54,256 bases of DNA, from contig NZ_LILB01000007.1 of the NCBI RefSeq assembly GCF_001274945.1, positions 1-54,256 on the forward strand. Direction: 5' to 3'. The notes beneath the pieces were generated by a model. The model was not told where the DNA came from. It did not search any database and saw only the letters and a list, made by a program, of their open reading frames with translations. The translations under genes were made by a program, and so were the position numbers. This document shows positions 29,067-38,069 of this stretch, piece after piece (position 1 is the first letter of the stretch; each line of letters starts with the position of its first letter). This DNA comes from Viridibacillus arvi (lineage in GTDB: Bacteria; Bacillota; Bacilli; Bacillales_A; Planococcaceae).

Positions 29067-30242
29067 CTATTGTTTCCAATAATCGGCCATTTCTCGGTCG
29101 AGATATACCCAACCTTTCCAAGAAATATGAATTGTATCACTAATAAAATGCGGTTCGTACTCGTAACCAGTAAAATCAACAAGTGGGAAACCAGCACTTT
29201 GCACCTGCTTATTAATTTTCGCATAATATTCTTCTCGACGTTCTTGTGGGAACCCTGCATAATCGTACCATTTTCCATTCACAGGAATAGATACGAACAT
29301 TGGCTTAGCACCAGCATCTTTTAATACATCCAAGACCATTTGAAAATCTTCATATTCAGGCGACTCTGTATAGCTTTCGTGTTTACGGAAGCCTTTGAGT
29401 TCATCTAACTTAAACTCTAATTTCTTTTTATAATATTTATCGTTAATAGATAAATTATTTGTTGTAATTCGCTGACTACCATATTCATTTGCATACTTCG
29501 TCAACTGCTCAAAAGATTTTCCCGCAACCATTTCTGGATTTGCATGCAATTTTTCACGCGGCTTTCCCATGATGGAGTAATACAAATCTTTTTTCTCCAT
29601 TAACTTTTTATTTATTAAAGCTACTGGTTTTGCTAAAGCTGCTTTTATCGGATATTTTGCACCATCTGTTACTTCATTTTCATAAATTGTTGATAAAACA
29701 AAGTCTCTTTGTACACTATCAAACTGCAAAAGACGCTCCATAGCTTTTTTCTTCAACTGAGGATCCATCTTATTATTTAACGCTAAATCGTAAGATTGCA
29801 ACATTGAATAGTTAGGTGAGAAATGGAATTCATCAACGCCTGTTTCTGTAAACCATTGCGGCGAAATAATAAATACTAATTTCTTGTTTTTTAAATTTTC
29901 CTCGTGCGCAGCAAAGTTCAAAAAGTGATGAATCGATTGCGTACCACCACGGCCATATAAATATGACGTAAAGCCTTCATCATTCGCTTTAAAATAGTTA
30001 TATGGATGGAATGGATCAAAGCGATTTAACTCAGACGAGCCATAGATTGGGAACATATTCGGCTCTTGTAGTAAACGATCTTGGAAATACTCCCCTTGGA
30101 ACATTAAAGGATTCAGAGCTGTTTTAGCATGTTCTACATCTTTATCTGAAATTAAAAAACCTAGCCATTTATTTGGTATAAACAAAAATACTAAAAACAG
30201 AATTACCGCAATGAAAAGCGGTAAGAAGGCATACTTTCTCAT
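29067..30242 (-). CDS. dltD: D-alanyl-lipoteichoic acid biosynthesis protein DltD
   Basis: Carries out a late step in transferring D-alanine to lipoteichoic acid outside the membrane. One N-terminal membrane anchor (about 5-22) is followed by an extracytoplasmic SGNH-like domain. The catalytic set is visible: Ser70 in IYGSSELNRFDPF and Asp369/His372 in FISDTIHISWKGW. Length 391 aa is normal. It overlaps dltC by 4 bp and ends the dltXABCD unit. Confidence 0.95.
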   Translation of the reverse strand: MRKYAFLPLFIAVILFLVFLFIPNKWLGFLISDKDVEHAKTALNPLMFQGEYFQDRLLQEPNMFPIYGSSELNRFDPFHPYNYFKANDEGFTSYLYGRGGTQSIHHFLNFAAHEENLKNKKLVFIISPQWFTETGVDEFHFSPNYSMLQSYDLALNNKMDPQLKKKAMERLLQFDSVQRDFVLSTIYENEVTDGAKYPIKAALAKPVALINKKLMEKKDLYYSIMGKPREKLHANPEMVAGKSFEQLTKYANEYGSQRITTNNLSINDKYYKKKLEFKLDELKGFRKHESYTESPEYEDFQMVLDVLKDAGAKPMFVSIPVNGKWYDYAGFPQERREEYYAKINKQVQSAGFPLVDFTGYEYEPHFISDTIHISWKGWVYLDREMADYWKQ

Positions 30243-30472
30243 ACACGCTCAGCTAACTGCTCTGCGATACGATTCGGTGTATTCCACTCCTCGCGCGTAA
30301 ACTCTGTAATTGATACTGAAATACCAAACTTCTCTTCTACTTCAACTAGAAACGTAATGATACCAAACGAATCAAGTAAACCTTCTTCAAATAAATCGAT
30401 ATCAGGTTGCTCAACAACAACATCTTCCTGACATACCTCTGCTAATAATTCATATACTTTTTGTTTTTCCAT
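30239..30472 (-). CDS. dltC: D-alanine carrier protein DltC
   Basis: A 77-aa acyl-carrier-type protein. Ser35 in EEGLLDSFGIITF is the phosphopantetheine attachment site on which DltA loads D-alanine for DltB. It lies 17 bp after dltB and overlaps dltD by 4 bp. Confidence 0.95.
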   Translation of the reverse strand: MEKQKVYELLAEVCQEDVVVEQPDIDLFEEGLLDSFGIITFLVEVEEKFGISVSITEFTREEWNTPNRIAEQLAERV

Positions 30473-30489
30473 CTTAATCTAACTCCTTA

Positions 30490-31659
30490 TTATTTAAATA
30501 GTTGTCCAGAGAAAATATAAAATCCAAAGCAAATAAAGTTGAATGTTATAAACACGGATACAACATGTGTAAATTTATTTTTCGGCCATAGTTTATGTTT
30601 TCGATTCCATCGATCGAAGTAGTCATATCCAATGATTAGGGCTGCTTGGTACAAGCCATAAATAATAAAATGCCATTCTAATCCATGCCAAACACCCATG
30701 ATGAAGAATAATAGGAAATAACCAATATTAGAAACTGTATAGCGATTTTTAATCCATTTTTTCTTCGTCATCCAAAATACAAAACGCATATATACATAGT
30801 CTCTAAACCAGAATGATAGACTCATATGCCAACGATTCCAAAAGTCTTTAATATTTTTACTAATGAATGGCATGTTAAAGTTTTCTGGTGTTTTAACTCC
30901 CATCAAGTAGCTGACCCCTATAGCAAAGGCACTATAACCCGCAAAGTCAAAAAATAGATAGAAGCTGTAAGTATACATATACGCTACATTAGCCCAAAAT
31001 GGCGAATGAATATAAGTTGCGTGATCTGGTAAGTAAACAAGAATTTTGTTGTAAATTAAAAACGCTAAAATAAATTTGTATAAGAACCCTCGGAAAATAC
31101 TATTAATCCCTAAATATAAAAGCTCTTTATACTCCTCTTTTGAAAAGGTCTTATTAACATCCTTTTCAAATCTTCTCCAACGATCAATTGGACCTGATGA
31201 TACAGTTGGGAAAAATAGTAGGAAGTAAATAAGCTCACCAATCGGTAGTGTCTGCTTCTTCATCATGCCGTCACGTGTTTCAATAACTATCTGTACGGAC
31301 TTAAATGTAATATACGAAACACCCAGGAATCCAAATACATGATTCAAACCGAGTAATGGTAGTACTTTCACAAGCACTAATGGTAATATCGCTAATACAA
31401 CCATCATACAAAATACAACTGTATTATTACGTTCTTTTCTATAATGATGGTAACCTTTAATTAAAACAATTTGAAAAATCGTAAACAAAATAATAGATAT
31501 TGCACCGGTCTTCGAATTCCCAAAGATGACGGCCAATATAACAATAGACACAAGCATATTATAAATTTTTGATGATTTACCTAATAACCCAAGAACGATA
31601 GTAGGTAAAAGAAAAATACCAATTAAAAAGAAAAATATAAACGAGCCATATGGAATCAT
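30490..31659 (-). CDS. dltB: Membrane-bound O-acyltransferase DltB
   Basis: An MBOAT-family channel that takes D-alanine from DltC across the membrane. The 389 residues contain about eleven hydrophobic helices. The MBOAT core shows FNMPFISKNIKDFWNRWHMS and, further on, GVWHGLEWHFIIYG with the conserved catalytic His. It overlaps dltA by 4 bp, so the two are translationally coupled. Confidence 0.95.
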   Translation of the reverse strand: MIPYGSFIFFFLIGIFLLPTIVLGLLGKSSKIYNMLVSIVILAVIFGNSKTGAISIILFTIFQIVLIKGYHHYRKERNNTVVFCMMVVLAILPLVLVKVLPLLGLNHVFGFLGVSYITFKSVQIVIETRDGMMKKQTLPIGELIYFLLFFPTVSSGPIDRWRRFEKDVNKTFSKEEYKELLYLGINSIFRGFLYKFILAFLIYNKILVYLPDHATYIHSPFWANVAYMYTYSFYLFFDFAGYSAFAIGVSYLMGVKTPENFNMPFISKNIKDFWNRWHMSLSFWFRDYVYMRFVFWMTKKKWIKNRYTVSNIGYFLLFFIMGVWHGLEWHFIIYGLYQAALIIGYDYFDRWNRKHKLWPKNKFTHVVSVFITFNFICFGFYIFSGQLFK

Positions 31660-33176
31660 ACCATAACCTCAGCTATTAATTGTTTTCGATTTATTTTACC
31701 ATTAGATGTCATAGGTAACTGATCACAATAATTAAATTTTCTCGGAATCATATATGCTGGTAAACTTTTTGCTAGTTCTTTTTTTATAGCGCTTGATAAT
31801 TGATATTCTTTTTCAAAAGAGTGTTCTTTAGGCACGATATATGCTGCTAAAAAATCAATAGCCTCATTTTTATAAACTGGTACAACTACACACGAATCTA
31901 CATACTGGCATTGCAATAGATTGTTTTCGATTTCTTCGATTTCCATTCTATAGCCATGAACCTTCACTTGGAAATCCACACGCCCACTATAAAAATGTAA
32001 TCCTTTTTTCTGATATCCAACATCACCTGTTCGATACGCTTGTTGTCCTTTATATTCAAAAAAGGCCTTTTCAGTTAATGTTTCTTCTCCTAAATATCCT
32101 TTACTAACACTTGGTCCAACAATAATCATTTCACCTTTTTCGCCATCAGATAATATTTGATCATCCTCATTGATAATAAGCATCTGAGTATCACCTTTTA
32201 TATAACCTATTGGTAAAGAACTATGATCATTTAATAATTCTTCGGTTACTTCTATTGCTGAAACTGCTACTGTTGCCTCTGTTGGTCCATATGTATTGAA
32301 AATGCGTGCGTCCGGGAACAATTTCAATAACTTATTTGCAACTTCTGTCGGCAATACTTCTCCACAAAATAGGAAAGTATTTAATGAAGGCAGCATCTCA
32401 CTAGTAAATTCAGGATTCATTAAACACATTTGTACAAATGATGGCGTAGATGTCCAAACATTTGTTTTTGACTGTGTTAATTGCCCAAATAAAATCTTAG
32501 GATTTGCTATCATCTCTTTTGTAATTGCGAATAATGTAGCACCCGTCGTTAGTGCAGGATAAAGGTCCATTACCGACAAATCAAATGAAAATGGTGCTTG
32601 ATTTAAAAATACCTTGCCCTCTGTTATCGGGAAATCTTCATGCATCCAACTAACAAAGCTCTCTAAATTTCGAGCTGAAATTTGAACACCTTTAGGATTC
32701 CCTGTACTACCTGAGGTGTAAATAATATAAAAATCATCATTCTCTTTCACCCAAGTAGATGTTGATGCTCCATTGGAGTGTTCAGCAACTATATTTGTTA
32801 ATTGACCTTCAGACATATAGGGAATTGATGACTGCTGAAGTGAATCTCTTTCTAGATTCTCTGTTTCAATGAGAAAAGCTGCACCTGATCGCTCTATAAT
32901 TTTTTGAATGCGTTCTTTTGGAATTGATACATCTACCGGAATATATGGGTGACCTGCTTTTACTACTCCTAAAAAGGAGCTAACCATCATGGGTGCCATA
33001 TGACCATATACTATAATAGGTGCTTTCTTCGGGAGATTTAAAGTGGTTAAATACGCGGCTAATGATTCTGACTGTTTCCATAAATCTCCGTAACTTAATG
33101 TCGCATCTCCATTTTGAAATGCAATAGAATCTTCATTATTCAAGGCTATATTTTGAATAGCCGAAAGTATATTCAA
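31656..33176 (-). CDS. dltA: D-alanine--carrier protein ligase DltA
   Basis: Activates D-alanine with ATP and loads it on DltC. The adenylate-forming family motifs appear in order: IIYTSGSTGNPKGVQIS (P-loop), NTYGPTEATVAVS, YRTGDVGYQKKGLHFYSGR and the C-terminal MTSNGKINRKQL with the catalytic Lys. Length 506 aa. It starts with TTG at 33176, 7 bases after AGGAGG, and lies 17 bp after dltX. Order and spacing mark D-alanylation rather than peptide antibiotic synthesis. Confidence 0.95.
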   Translation of the reverse strand: MNILSAIQNIALNNEDSIAFQNGDATLSYGDLWKQSESLAAYLTTLNLPKKAPIIVYGHMAPMMVSSFLGVVKAGHPYIPVDVSIPKERIQKIIERSGAAFLIETENLERDSLQQSSIPYMSEGQLTNIVAEHSNGASTSTWVKENDDFYIIYTSGSTGNPKGVQISARNLESFVSWMHEDFPITEGKVFLNQAPFSFDLSVMDLYPALTTGATLFAITKEMIANPKILFGQLTQSKTNVWTSTPSFVQMCLMNPEFTSEMLPSLNTFLFCGEVLPTEVANKLLKLFPDARIFNTYGPTEATVAVSAIEVTEELLNDHSSLPIGYIKGDTQMLIINEDDQILSDGEKGEMIIVGPSVSKGYLGEETLTEKAFFEYKGQQAYRTGDVGYQKKGLHFYSGRVDFQVKVHGYRMEIEEIENNLLQCQYVDSCVVVPVYKNEAIDFLAAYIVPKEHSFEKEYQLSSAIKKELAKSLPAYMIPRKFNYCDQLPMTSNGKINRKQLIAEVMV

Positions 33177-33193
33177 TGGAAACCCTCCTAACT

Positions 33194-33340
33194 TTAAAAT
33201 TCTGTATATATGAATGGACCGGCATTCATATCATGAAAACCATATAAGAGAACGAGTAAAATGAGAATCGCCAAGTAATAAATCGTCCGCATACCCACAT
33301 ACGTTACAGTATGATTCCAAAGCTTTCTTACTTTCTCCAT
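33194..33340 (-). CDS. dltX: Teichoic acid D-Ala incorporation-associated protein DltX
   Basis: A 48-aa membrane peptide read directly from the minus strand: ATG at 33340, TAA at 33194-33196. A basic N-terminus (MEKVRKLW) is followed by one helix (about 19-36, TIYYLAILILLVLLYGF) and the C-terminal GPFIYTEF. That ending is the conserved DltX motif, which in recent work acts as an acyl intermediate site between DltB and DltD. GAGG lies about 10 bases upstream. It is the first gene of the dlt operon, as in Bacillus. Confidence 0.88.
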   Translation of the reverse strand: MEKVRKLWNHTVTYVGMRTIYYLAILILLVLLYGFHDMNAGPFIYTEF

Positions 33341-33375
33341 CCTATTTACCTCACATTTCTACAATTTAATCATTT

Positions 33376-33404
33376 ACGATACACCATTTCTTCTATTATT
33401 ACAA
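33376..33404 (-). promoter_or_regulatory. Possible dlt operon promoter
   Basis: On the minus strand TTGTAA (33399-33404), 17-bp spacer, TATCGT (33376-33381). Both boxes are imperfect. A consensus TTGACA at 33410-33415 has no -10 at a workable distance. Confidence 0.35.
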
Positions 33405-33512
33405 TATCATGTCAATACCATTACATTAGACGTAATATAGCAAAAGTTGTTCCTACCCACAACAAGAAGAAGACCTAAAGACTACATTTTTTCAAATAAA
33501 TAGTAGCAAGGG

Positions 33513-33560
33513 TAAAGAAAAAGGCTTACCATCGTTATCGATAGATGGTAAGCCCTTTTT
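33513..33560 (-). terminator. Terminator of ctc
   Basis: A perfect 11-bp stem (33523-33533 with 33544-33554) with T-runs on both sides: TTTTTC on minus, TTTTTTT on plus. It isolates ctc from the dlt operon. Confidence 0.9.
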
Positions 33561-33572
33561 TTGAAATTTATT

Positions 33573-34184
33573 TTATCTAGCACCTATAATCTCTTCAGAA
33601 GTTGCTTTTTCATCAACTTCTGTTGACTCAACCTCAACTGTAGGCACAGATACGGTAACAAGAAGAAAGTCATCCGTATCAAGAATTTCGAATGTTGAAG
33701 TGCTACGAATATCACCAACAGCTAAAGTGTCACCTATTTCTAAAGTTGAAATATCAACCTCTATAGATTCTGGAATATCTGATGGTTTTACCTTAACTGT
33801 TACTTCACGATTAGGCTGTTGGAGAATGCCGCCCTCTTTTACTCCTACTGAATCGCCAATAAGATTTACTGGTACACTCACTTCTAATGCATCTGACATA
33901 TTAACCGCTAAAAAATCTAAGTGAACTAATGTCCCCTTCAATGCACATTTTTGAGCTTCATTTAATACGGCGTTTAATTTTTTACCATCAATTTCTAATG
34001 TTACTATGGAGTTTTTACCATCTAAACGTAATGCTTTTTCATACTCTCTTGCATTAATCGTAATTGGAGTTGCCTCTGTTTTATAACCATATACCACAGC
34101 TGGCACAAAACCTCTTTGTCGAAGTTCAGTTAGTGCAGAATGATTTTCAACCTTACGCTTTTTTGCATGAACTACAGTACTCAT
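33573..34184 (-). CDS. ctc: 50S ribosomal protein L25/general stress protein Ctc
   Basis: Binds 5S rRNA in the ribosome and in B. subtilis is induced by stress. Residues about 5-90 form the L25 RNA-binding domain (ALTELRQRGFVPAVVYGYK), and about 95-185 the C-terminal TL5-like beta domain (GVKEGGILQQPNREVTVKV). Length 203 aa, with an acidic tail. A sigma B-type promoter lies upstream (34232-34257). Confidence 0.95.
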   Translation of the reverse strand: MSTVVHAKKRKVENHSALTELRQRGFVPAVVYGYKTEATPITINAREYEKALRLDGKNSIVTLEIDGKKLNAVLNEAQKCALKGTLVHLDFLAVNMSDALEVSVPVNLIGDSVGVKEGGILQQPNREVTVKVKPSDIPESIEVDISTLEIGDTLAVGDIRSTSTFEILDTDDFLLVTVSVPTVEVESTEVDEKATSEEIIGAR

Positions 34185-34231
34185 ATAGATACATGTCTCC
34201 CTTCCTAGTTAACATAGTCACATTAATATAT

Positions 34232-34257
34232 GTACCCTGTTAGCTAGGAATTCAAAC
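34232..34257 (-). promoter_or_regulatory. Sigma B-type promoter of ctc with an inverted repeat
   Basis: On the minus strand GTTTGA (34252-34257), 14-bp spacer, GGGTAC (34232-34237), fitting the sigma B pattern GTTTAA-N14-GGGWAW. An 11-bp inverted repeat with one mismatch (34204-34214 with 34238-34248) brackets the -10 region. Confidence 0.65.
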
Positions 34258-34268
34258 ATTTACCATTA

Positions 34269-35228
34269 TTAATCGAATAAAGTACTTACTGATTTGTTCT
34301 CGTAGATTCTTACAATTGCATCAGCTAATAAAGTTGCTACAGATAGTTGTTTAATTTTCGGTGATTTTTTCTCATCCGGTAATTGGATAGAGTTTGTAAT
34401 CACTAATTCTTTAATTACAGAGTTATCAATACGCTCGATAGCTGGACCTGATAATACAGGGTGCGTACAGCAAGCGTAAACTTCTTTAGCACCTGCTTTA
34501 ACTAAAGCGTCAGCACCGATTGTAATTGTACCTGCCGTATCAATAATATCATCGATTAAGATTGCTACTTTACCATCAACACTACCAACAATATTCATAA
34601 CTTCTGCAACATTTGGACGTGGACGACGTTTATCGATTATAGCTATTGGAGCTTTTAAGCGATCAGCCATTTTACGTGCACGTGTTACACCACCGTGGTC
34701 TGGTGATACGATAACAACGTCTTCTGATTTGAAGCCTTTTGCTTTGAAATGATCAGATAATAGCGGTACACCGATTAAGTGATCCATTAAGATGTCGAAG
34801 AAACCTTGAATTTGTGGAGCATGCAAGTCAAGAACGATTGCACGAGTAGCTCCTGCAGTTTCTAGTAAGTTAGCCACTAATTTAGCCGTAATTGGTTCAC
34901 GTGCACGTGCTTTACGATCTTGGCGAGCATAACCATAGTAAGGTAATACTACGTTTACTGTGCGCGCTGAAGCACGTTTCACGGCATCAACCATAATAAG
35001 TAATTCCATTAAGTTTTCGTTTACTGGAGCTGAAGTAGACTGTACGATAAATACGTCACACCCACGAATACTTTCCTCAATATTAATTTGAATTTCTCCA
35101 TCACTGAAATGTTTAACGGAGCATTTTCCTAGCTCGACACCTACTTCTTTAGCAATTTCTTCAGCTAATGGTATATTCGAGTTTAATGAAAAGATTTTTA
35201 ACTTTGAGTTGGCATATTGATACGGCAT
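34269..35228 (-). CDS. prs: Ribose-phosphate pyrophosphokinase (PRPP synthase)
   Basis: Makes PRPP from ribose 5-phosphate and ATP, feeding purine, pyrimidine, His, Trp and NAD synthesis. Class I motifs: [18 protein letters not shown], the metal/ATP region [12 protein letters not shown], the flexible loop [13 protein letters not shown], and the PRPP loop [15 protein letters not shown]. Length 319 aa is standard. AGGAGG precedes the ATG. It lies 22 bp after glmU, a widely conserved pair. Confidence 0.97.
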   Translation of the reverse strand: MPYQYANSKLKIFSLNSNIPLAEEIAKEVGVELGKCSVKHFSDGEIQINIEESIRGCDVFIVQSTSAPVNENLMELLIMVDAVKRASARTVNVVLPYYGYARQDRKARAREPITAKLVANLLETAGATRAIVLDLHAPQIQGFFDILMDHLIGVPLLSDHFKAKGFKSEDVVIVSPDHGGVTRARKMADRLKAPIAIIDKRRPRPNVAEVMNIVGSVDGKVAILIDDIIDTAGTITIGADALVKAGAKEVYACCTHPVLSGPAIERIDNSVIKELVITNSIQLPDEKKSPKIKQLSVATLLADAIVRIYENKSVSTLFD

Positions 35229-35250
35229 GATGGCCTCCTGGTAATTTTAA

Positions 35251-36621
35251 TTATTTTAATTTTAGTTTGGTAACATAATTATCTTTGTTTTCTTGTCTAG
35301 AACGTGCAATTGCTAGTGCGTCAGCGGGTATGTCTTTTGTAATTGTTGAACCAGCTGCTACATATGAGCCTTTTCCTACCGTTACGGGTGCAACTAAATT
35401 AGAGTTACAACCCACAAAAGCATTATCTTCAATCACTGTTTTAAACTTGTTTTCACCATCATAATTGACAGTAATCGTACCGCAACCTATATTGACTTCA
35501 GTACCTACTTCAGCATCTCCTAAGTACGATAGGTGAGACACTTTACTACCATTATCTATCTTTGTTTTCTTCACTTCAACGAAGTTTCCAATTTTCACAT
35601 GATCGCCCAAATCAGAATCTGGACGTATATGCGCAAATGGACCAACAGCTGTATCCTCACCGATAATGCTTTCACGTACTACAGAAGAATGGACAGTCGT
35701 ACGATTTCCAATACGGCTATTTTGAATATGGCTATTTGGACCAATGATGCAATCTTCTCCAATGCTAGAAGCACCTTCAATGATAACACCTGGTTGGATA
35801 ACTGTGTCTCGACCAATTTGTGCATCAACACTTATATATGTGTTATTAGGGTTAATAATCGTCACCCCATTACGCATATGTTGTTCGTTAATTCTAGCAC
35901 GCATTGTTTCTTCAGCTTGAGATAAAGCAATACGGTCGTTAACACCAAGCGTTTCAGCAAAGTTTTCAGTTACATATGCCGCAACTACTTCACCTTGTTT
36001 TTGTAAAATTTCAATGACGTCAGGTAAATAGTATTCACCTTGCGCATTATCATTTTTCACAAGTTTCAACGCAGCAAATAACGCTTTATTATCAAAGCAA
36101 TATGTGCCAGTGTTGATTTCTTTTACTTGTCGTTGTTCAGGTGTTGCATCTTTTTGTTCAACAATTTGAGCAACCTGTTGATCTGTAGAGCGAAGAATTC
36201 GGCCATAGCCAGTAGGATCTTCAGCGATAGCAGTTAAAATTGTTGCTTTTGCATGATTTGACTCATGATGCTCGAACAACGCTTTCATTGTTTCGGGGCG
36301 AATTAAAGGTGTATCCCCACAAATAACAATCGTTGTGCCTTCTAATTCTCCAAGGATCGGTTCCACCTGTTGAACGGCATGTGCAGTACCAAGCTGTTCA
36401 GCTTGTAATACATACTCACTTTTTTCACCAAGTTGTTCCTTTACCTTTTCAGCACCATAACCTACGATTGTTACTATACGTTCTACATCTAATGTTTGAA
36501 TATGATCAACTACATGCTCAACCATTGGTTTTCCACAAACCGGATGAAGAACTTTATATAATTTGGACTTCATACGCGTACCTTGGCCGGCAGCCAGTAT
36601 AACGGCATAAACATTCGTCAT
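35251..36621 (-). CDS. glmU: Bifunctional N-acetylglucosamine-1-phosphate uridyltransferase/glucosamine-1-phosphate acetyltransferase
   Basis: Makes UDP-GlcNAc, the precursor of peptidoglycan and teichoic acids, in two steps. The N-terminal uridyltransferase has [19 protein letters not shown] (residues 9-27). The C-terminal part (about 250-456) is a left-handed beta-helix of hexapeptide repeats with [19 protein letters not shown] and [20 protein letters not shown], the acetyltransferase site. Length 456 aa. It has its own promoter and is followed by prs. Confidence 0.97.
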   Translation of the reverse strand: MTNVYAVILAAGQGTRMKSKLYKVLHPVCGKPMVEHVVDHIQTLDVERIVTIVGYGAEKVKEQLGEKSEYVLQAEQLGTAHAVQQVEPILGELEGTTIVICGDTPLIRPETMKALFEHHESNHAKATILTAIAEDPTGYGRILRSTDQQVAQIVEQKDATPEQRQVKEINTGTYCFDNKALFAALKLVKNDNAQGEYYLPDVIEILQKQGEVVAAYVTENFAETLGVNDRIALSQAEETMRARINEQHMRNGVTIINPNNTYISVDAQIGRDTVIQPGVIIEGASSIGEDCIIGPNSHIQNSRIGNRTTVHSSVVRESIIGEDTAVGPFAHIRPDSDLGDHVKIGNFVEVKKTKIDNGSKVSHLSYLGDAEVGTEVNIGCGTITVNYDGENKFKTVIEDNAFVGCNSNLVAPVTVGKGSYVAAGSTITKDIPADALAIARSRQENKDNYVTKLKLK

Positions 36622-36658
36622 TTCGCAAGTCCTCCATTTTAGCTGATTTTCTCTTTTG

Positions 36659-36687
36659 ACTATAAAGCAAATTTAGTTAATTTTCAA
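36659..36687 (-). promoter_or_regulatory. glmU promoter (sigma A)
   Basis: On the minus strand -35 TTGAAA (36682-36687), 17-bp spacer, -10 TATAGT (36659-36664). The predicted start near 36652 leaves a leader of about 30 nt. Confidence 0.7.
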
Positions 36688-37059
36688 GACTTCCTCACTT
36701 GACAAAACTATGACAAACAATTTATTATTAAAATCTTTTGTTTTTTTATAAAAAAATTCCAGTAGCTATACTTTTAAGTAAAAACAAACTTTTTAATTAA
36801 CAGTCTCCCAATAAAAAGCAATATTCAAATAATCTTTCCTAATCTGTCGCCTATACTCCTTTATATATATGCCTAAGAAATAAATTAAGTGTAAGTCTCA
36901 AAAAAACTCAAAAAAGAGGAATTATTGGATCTAACTCTTTCAGACAATTTCTCATTTTGTTGTATTACAAGTATGAAAATATATCAATTATCCCTTATCT
37001 TTGTAAGTTTCAGATTCTCATTCTATTTACTAAACTAGCAAACGAAAAGGTTTGATATA
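36688..37059. other. Non-coding spacer between spoVG and glmU
   Basis: AT-rich sequence with A/T tracts and short plus-strand frames lacking ribosome binding sites. No gene or structured RNA was recognised. Confidence 0.5.
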
Positions 37060-37094
37060 TACAAAAAAGAGCCCATTCAATATGAATGGGCTCT
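37060..37094 (-). terminator. Terminator of spoVG
   Basis: A perfect 12-bp stem (37068-37079 with 37083-37094) followed on the minus strand by TTTTTTGT. Confidence 0.92.
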
Positions 37095-37105
37095 AAATTT
37101 ACGGG

Positions 37106-37402
37106 TTATTGAATTTCTTGGTGTTCTTCATAAACCGTCGCATCTTCATCACTCGACTCTTCATAAGCTTTAAGTACAGCTTCTTGAATTTTTGTACGAG
37201 TTCCAGAATTAATCGGATGTGCAATATCACGAAATTCTCCGTCTGGAGTGCGCTTACTAGGCATTGCTACGAATAGCCCTGCGTTACCATCAATGACGCG
37301 AATATCATGCACTACAAATTCGTTGTCAAGTGTGATGGAAGCAATGGCACGCATACGTCCATCAGTTTGTACACGACGTAATCTTACATCTGTAACTTCC
37401 AT
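37106..37402 (-). CDS. spoVG: RNA/DNA-binding regulator SpoVG
   Basis: A small nucleic acid-binding regulator important for the asymmetric septum and cortex in Bacillus and a global regulator elsewhere. The 98 residues begin [11 protein letters not shown] and contain [20 protein letters not shown] and [13 protein letters not shown], the family core. I chose ATG 37402, since the longer frame starts upstream of its GAGGTGGTGAG ribosome binding site. It has a sigma H-type promoter and its own terminator. Confidence 0.97.
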   Translation of the reverse strand: MEVTDVRLRRVQTDGRMRAIASITLDNEFVVHDIRVIDGNAGLFVAMPSKRTPDGEFRDIAHPINSGTRTKIQEAVLKAYEESSDEDATVYEEHQEIQ

Positions 37403-37450
37403 TCTCTCACCACCTCTCATCTAAGATGCCAAAATGACTCTATCTACTTT

Positions 37451-37475
37451 ATTCTATGTAAATTTATAGATTCCT
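37451..37475 (-). promoter_or_regulatory. Sigma H promoter of spoVG
   Basis: On the minus strand AGGAATC (37469-37475), 14-bp gap, GAAT (37451-37454). Sequence and spacing closely follow the classic sigma H-dependent B. subtilis spoVG promoter. Confidence 0.75.
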
Positions 37476-37599
37476 TCTTTTTCCTTATTTATTTTTTAAA
37501 AATTTAGAATGTTTACAATCCTATTATACATTAGTTACTAATTGACTTTAAATCACATATCTATTACGTCCAATTTTTACAAACAAAATGATTATATAC

Positions 37600-37645
37600 A
37601 AAAAAAGACTATCAATGAGCTTACTAGCTCATTGATAGTCTTTTT
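37600..37645 (-). terminator. Terminator of ispE-purR-ridA
   Basis: A perfect 16-bp stem (37606-37621 with 37626-37641) with TACT loop and T-runs on both sides. It separates ridA from spoVG. Confidence 0.92.
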
Positions 37646-37677
37646 ATATTTCATCGTTTCTTAAAACTACTCTTTAC

Positions 37678-38052
37678 TTAGTCAATTACTGCAATGACTT
37701 CAATTTCTACTTTAGCATCTTTAGGCAGACGTGCAACTTCTACTGTTGTACGAGCAGGTTTATGCTCTCCGAAGTGTGCAGCATATACTTCATTCATCGC
37801 TACGAAGTCATTCATATCTGCGATAAATACTGTTGTTTTAACTACTTTTTCTAAAGAAGTGCCTGCTTCTTTAAGAACTGCTTTTAGATTCTCAAAAACT
37901 TGGTTTGTTTGTTCAGTGATGTCACCATCTACAAACTCTCCGGCTGGTGTTAAAGGAATTTGACCTGAGCTATAAAAAACATTATTTAAAATCATACCTT
38001 GTACGTATGGGCCAATTGCAGCTGGCGCATTTTTTGTTGCTACTACTTCCAT
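37678..38052 (-). CDS. ridA: Enamine/imine deaminase RidA (YabJ)
   Basis: Hydrolyses reactive 2-aminoacrylate and related enamines formed by PLP enzymes. Length 124 aa. Family motifs are [19 protein letters not shown] and the C-terminal signature [19 protein letters not shown] with the substrate-binding Arg. In B. subtilis yabJ lies after purR and has been linked to PurR function; the same order is kept here, 17 bp apart. Confidence 0.96.
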   Translation of the reverse strand: MEVVATKNAPAAIGPYVQGMILNNVFYSSGQIPLTPAGEFVDGDITEQTNQVFENLKAVLKEAGTSLEKVVKTTVFIADMNDFVAMNEVYAAHFGEHKPARTTVEVARLPKDAKVEIEVIAVID

Positions 38053-38069
38053 CTTTCATTTCCACCCTT

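Noticed and set aside
33410-33415. Consensus TTGACA upstream of dltX taken as the dlt -35
   Set aside because: No -10-like hexamer lies 16-19 bp downstream; the weaker TTGTAA/TATCGT pair is spaced better.
28917-33572. dlt segment as a recent mobile island
   Set aside because: No integrase, transposase, att-like repeats or tRNA end at the borders, and base usage looks like the neighbours by eye.
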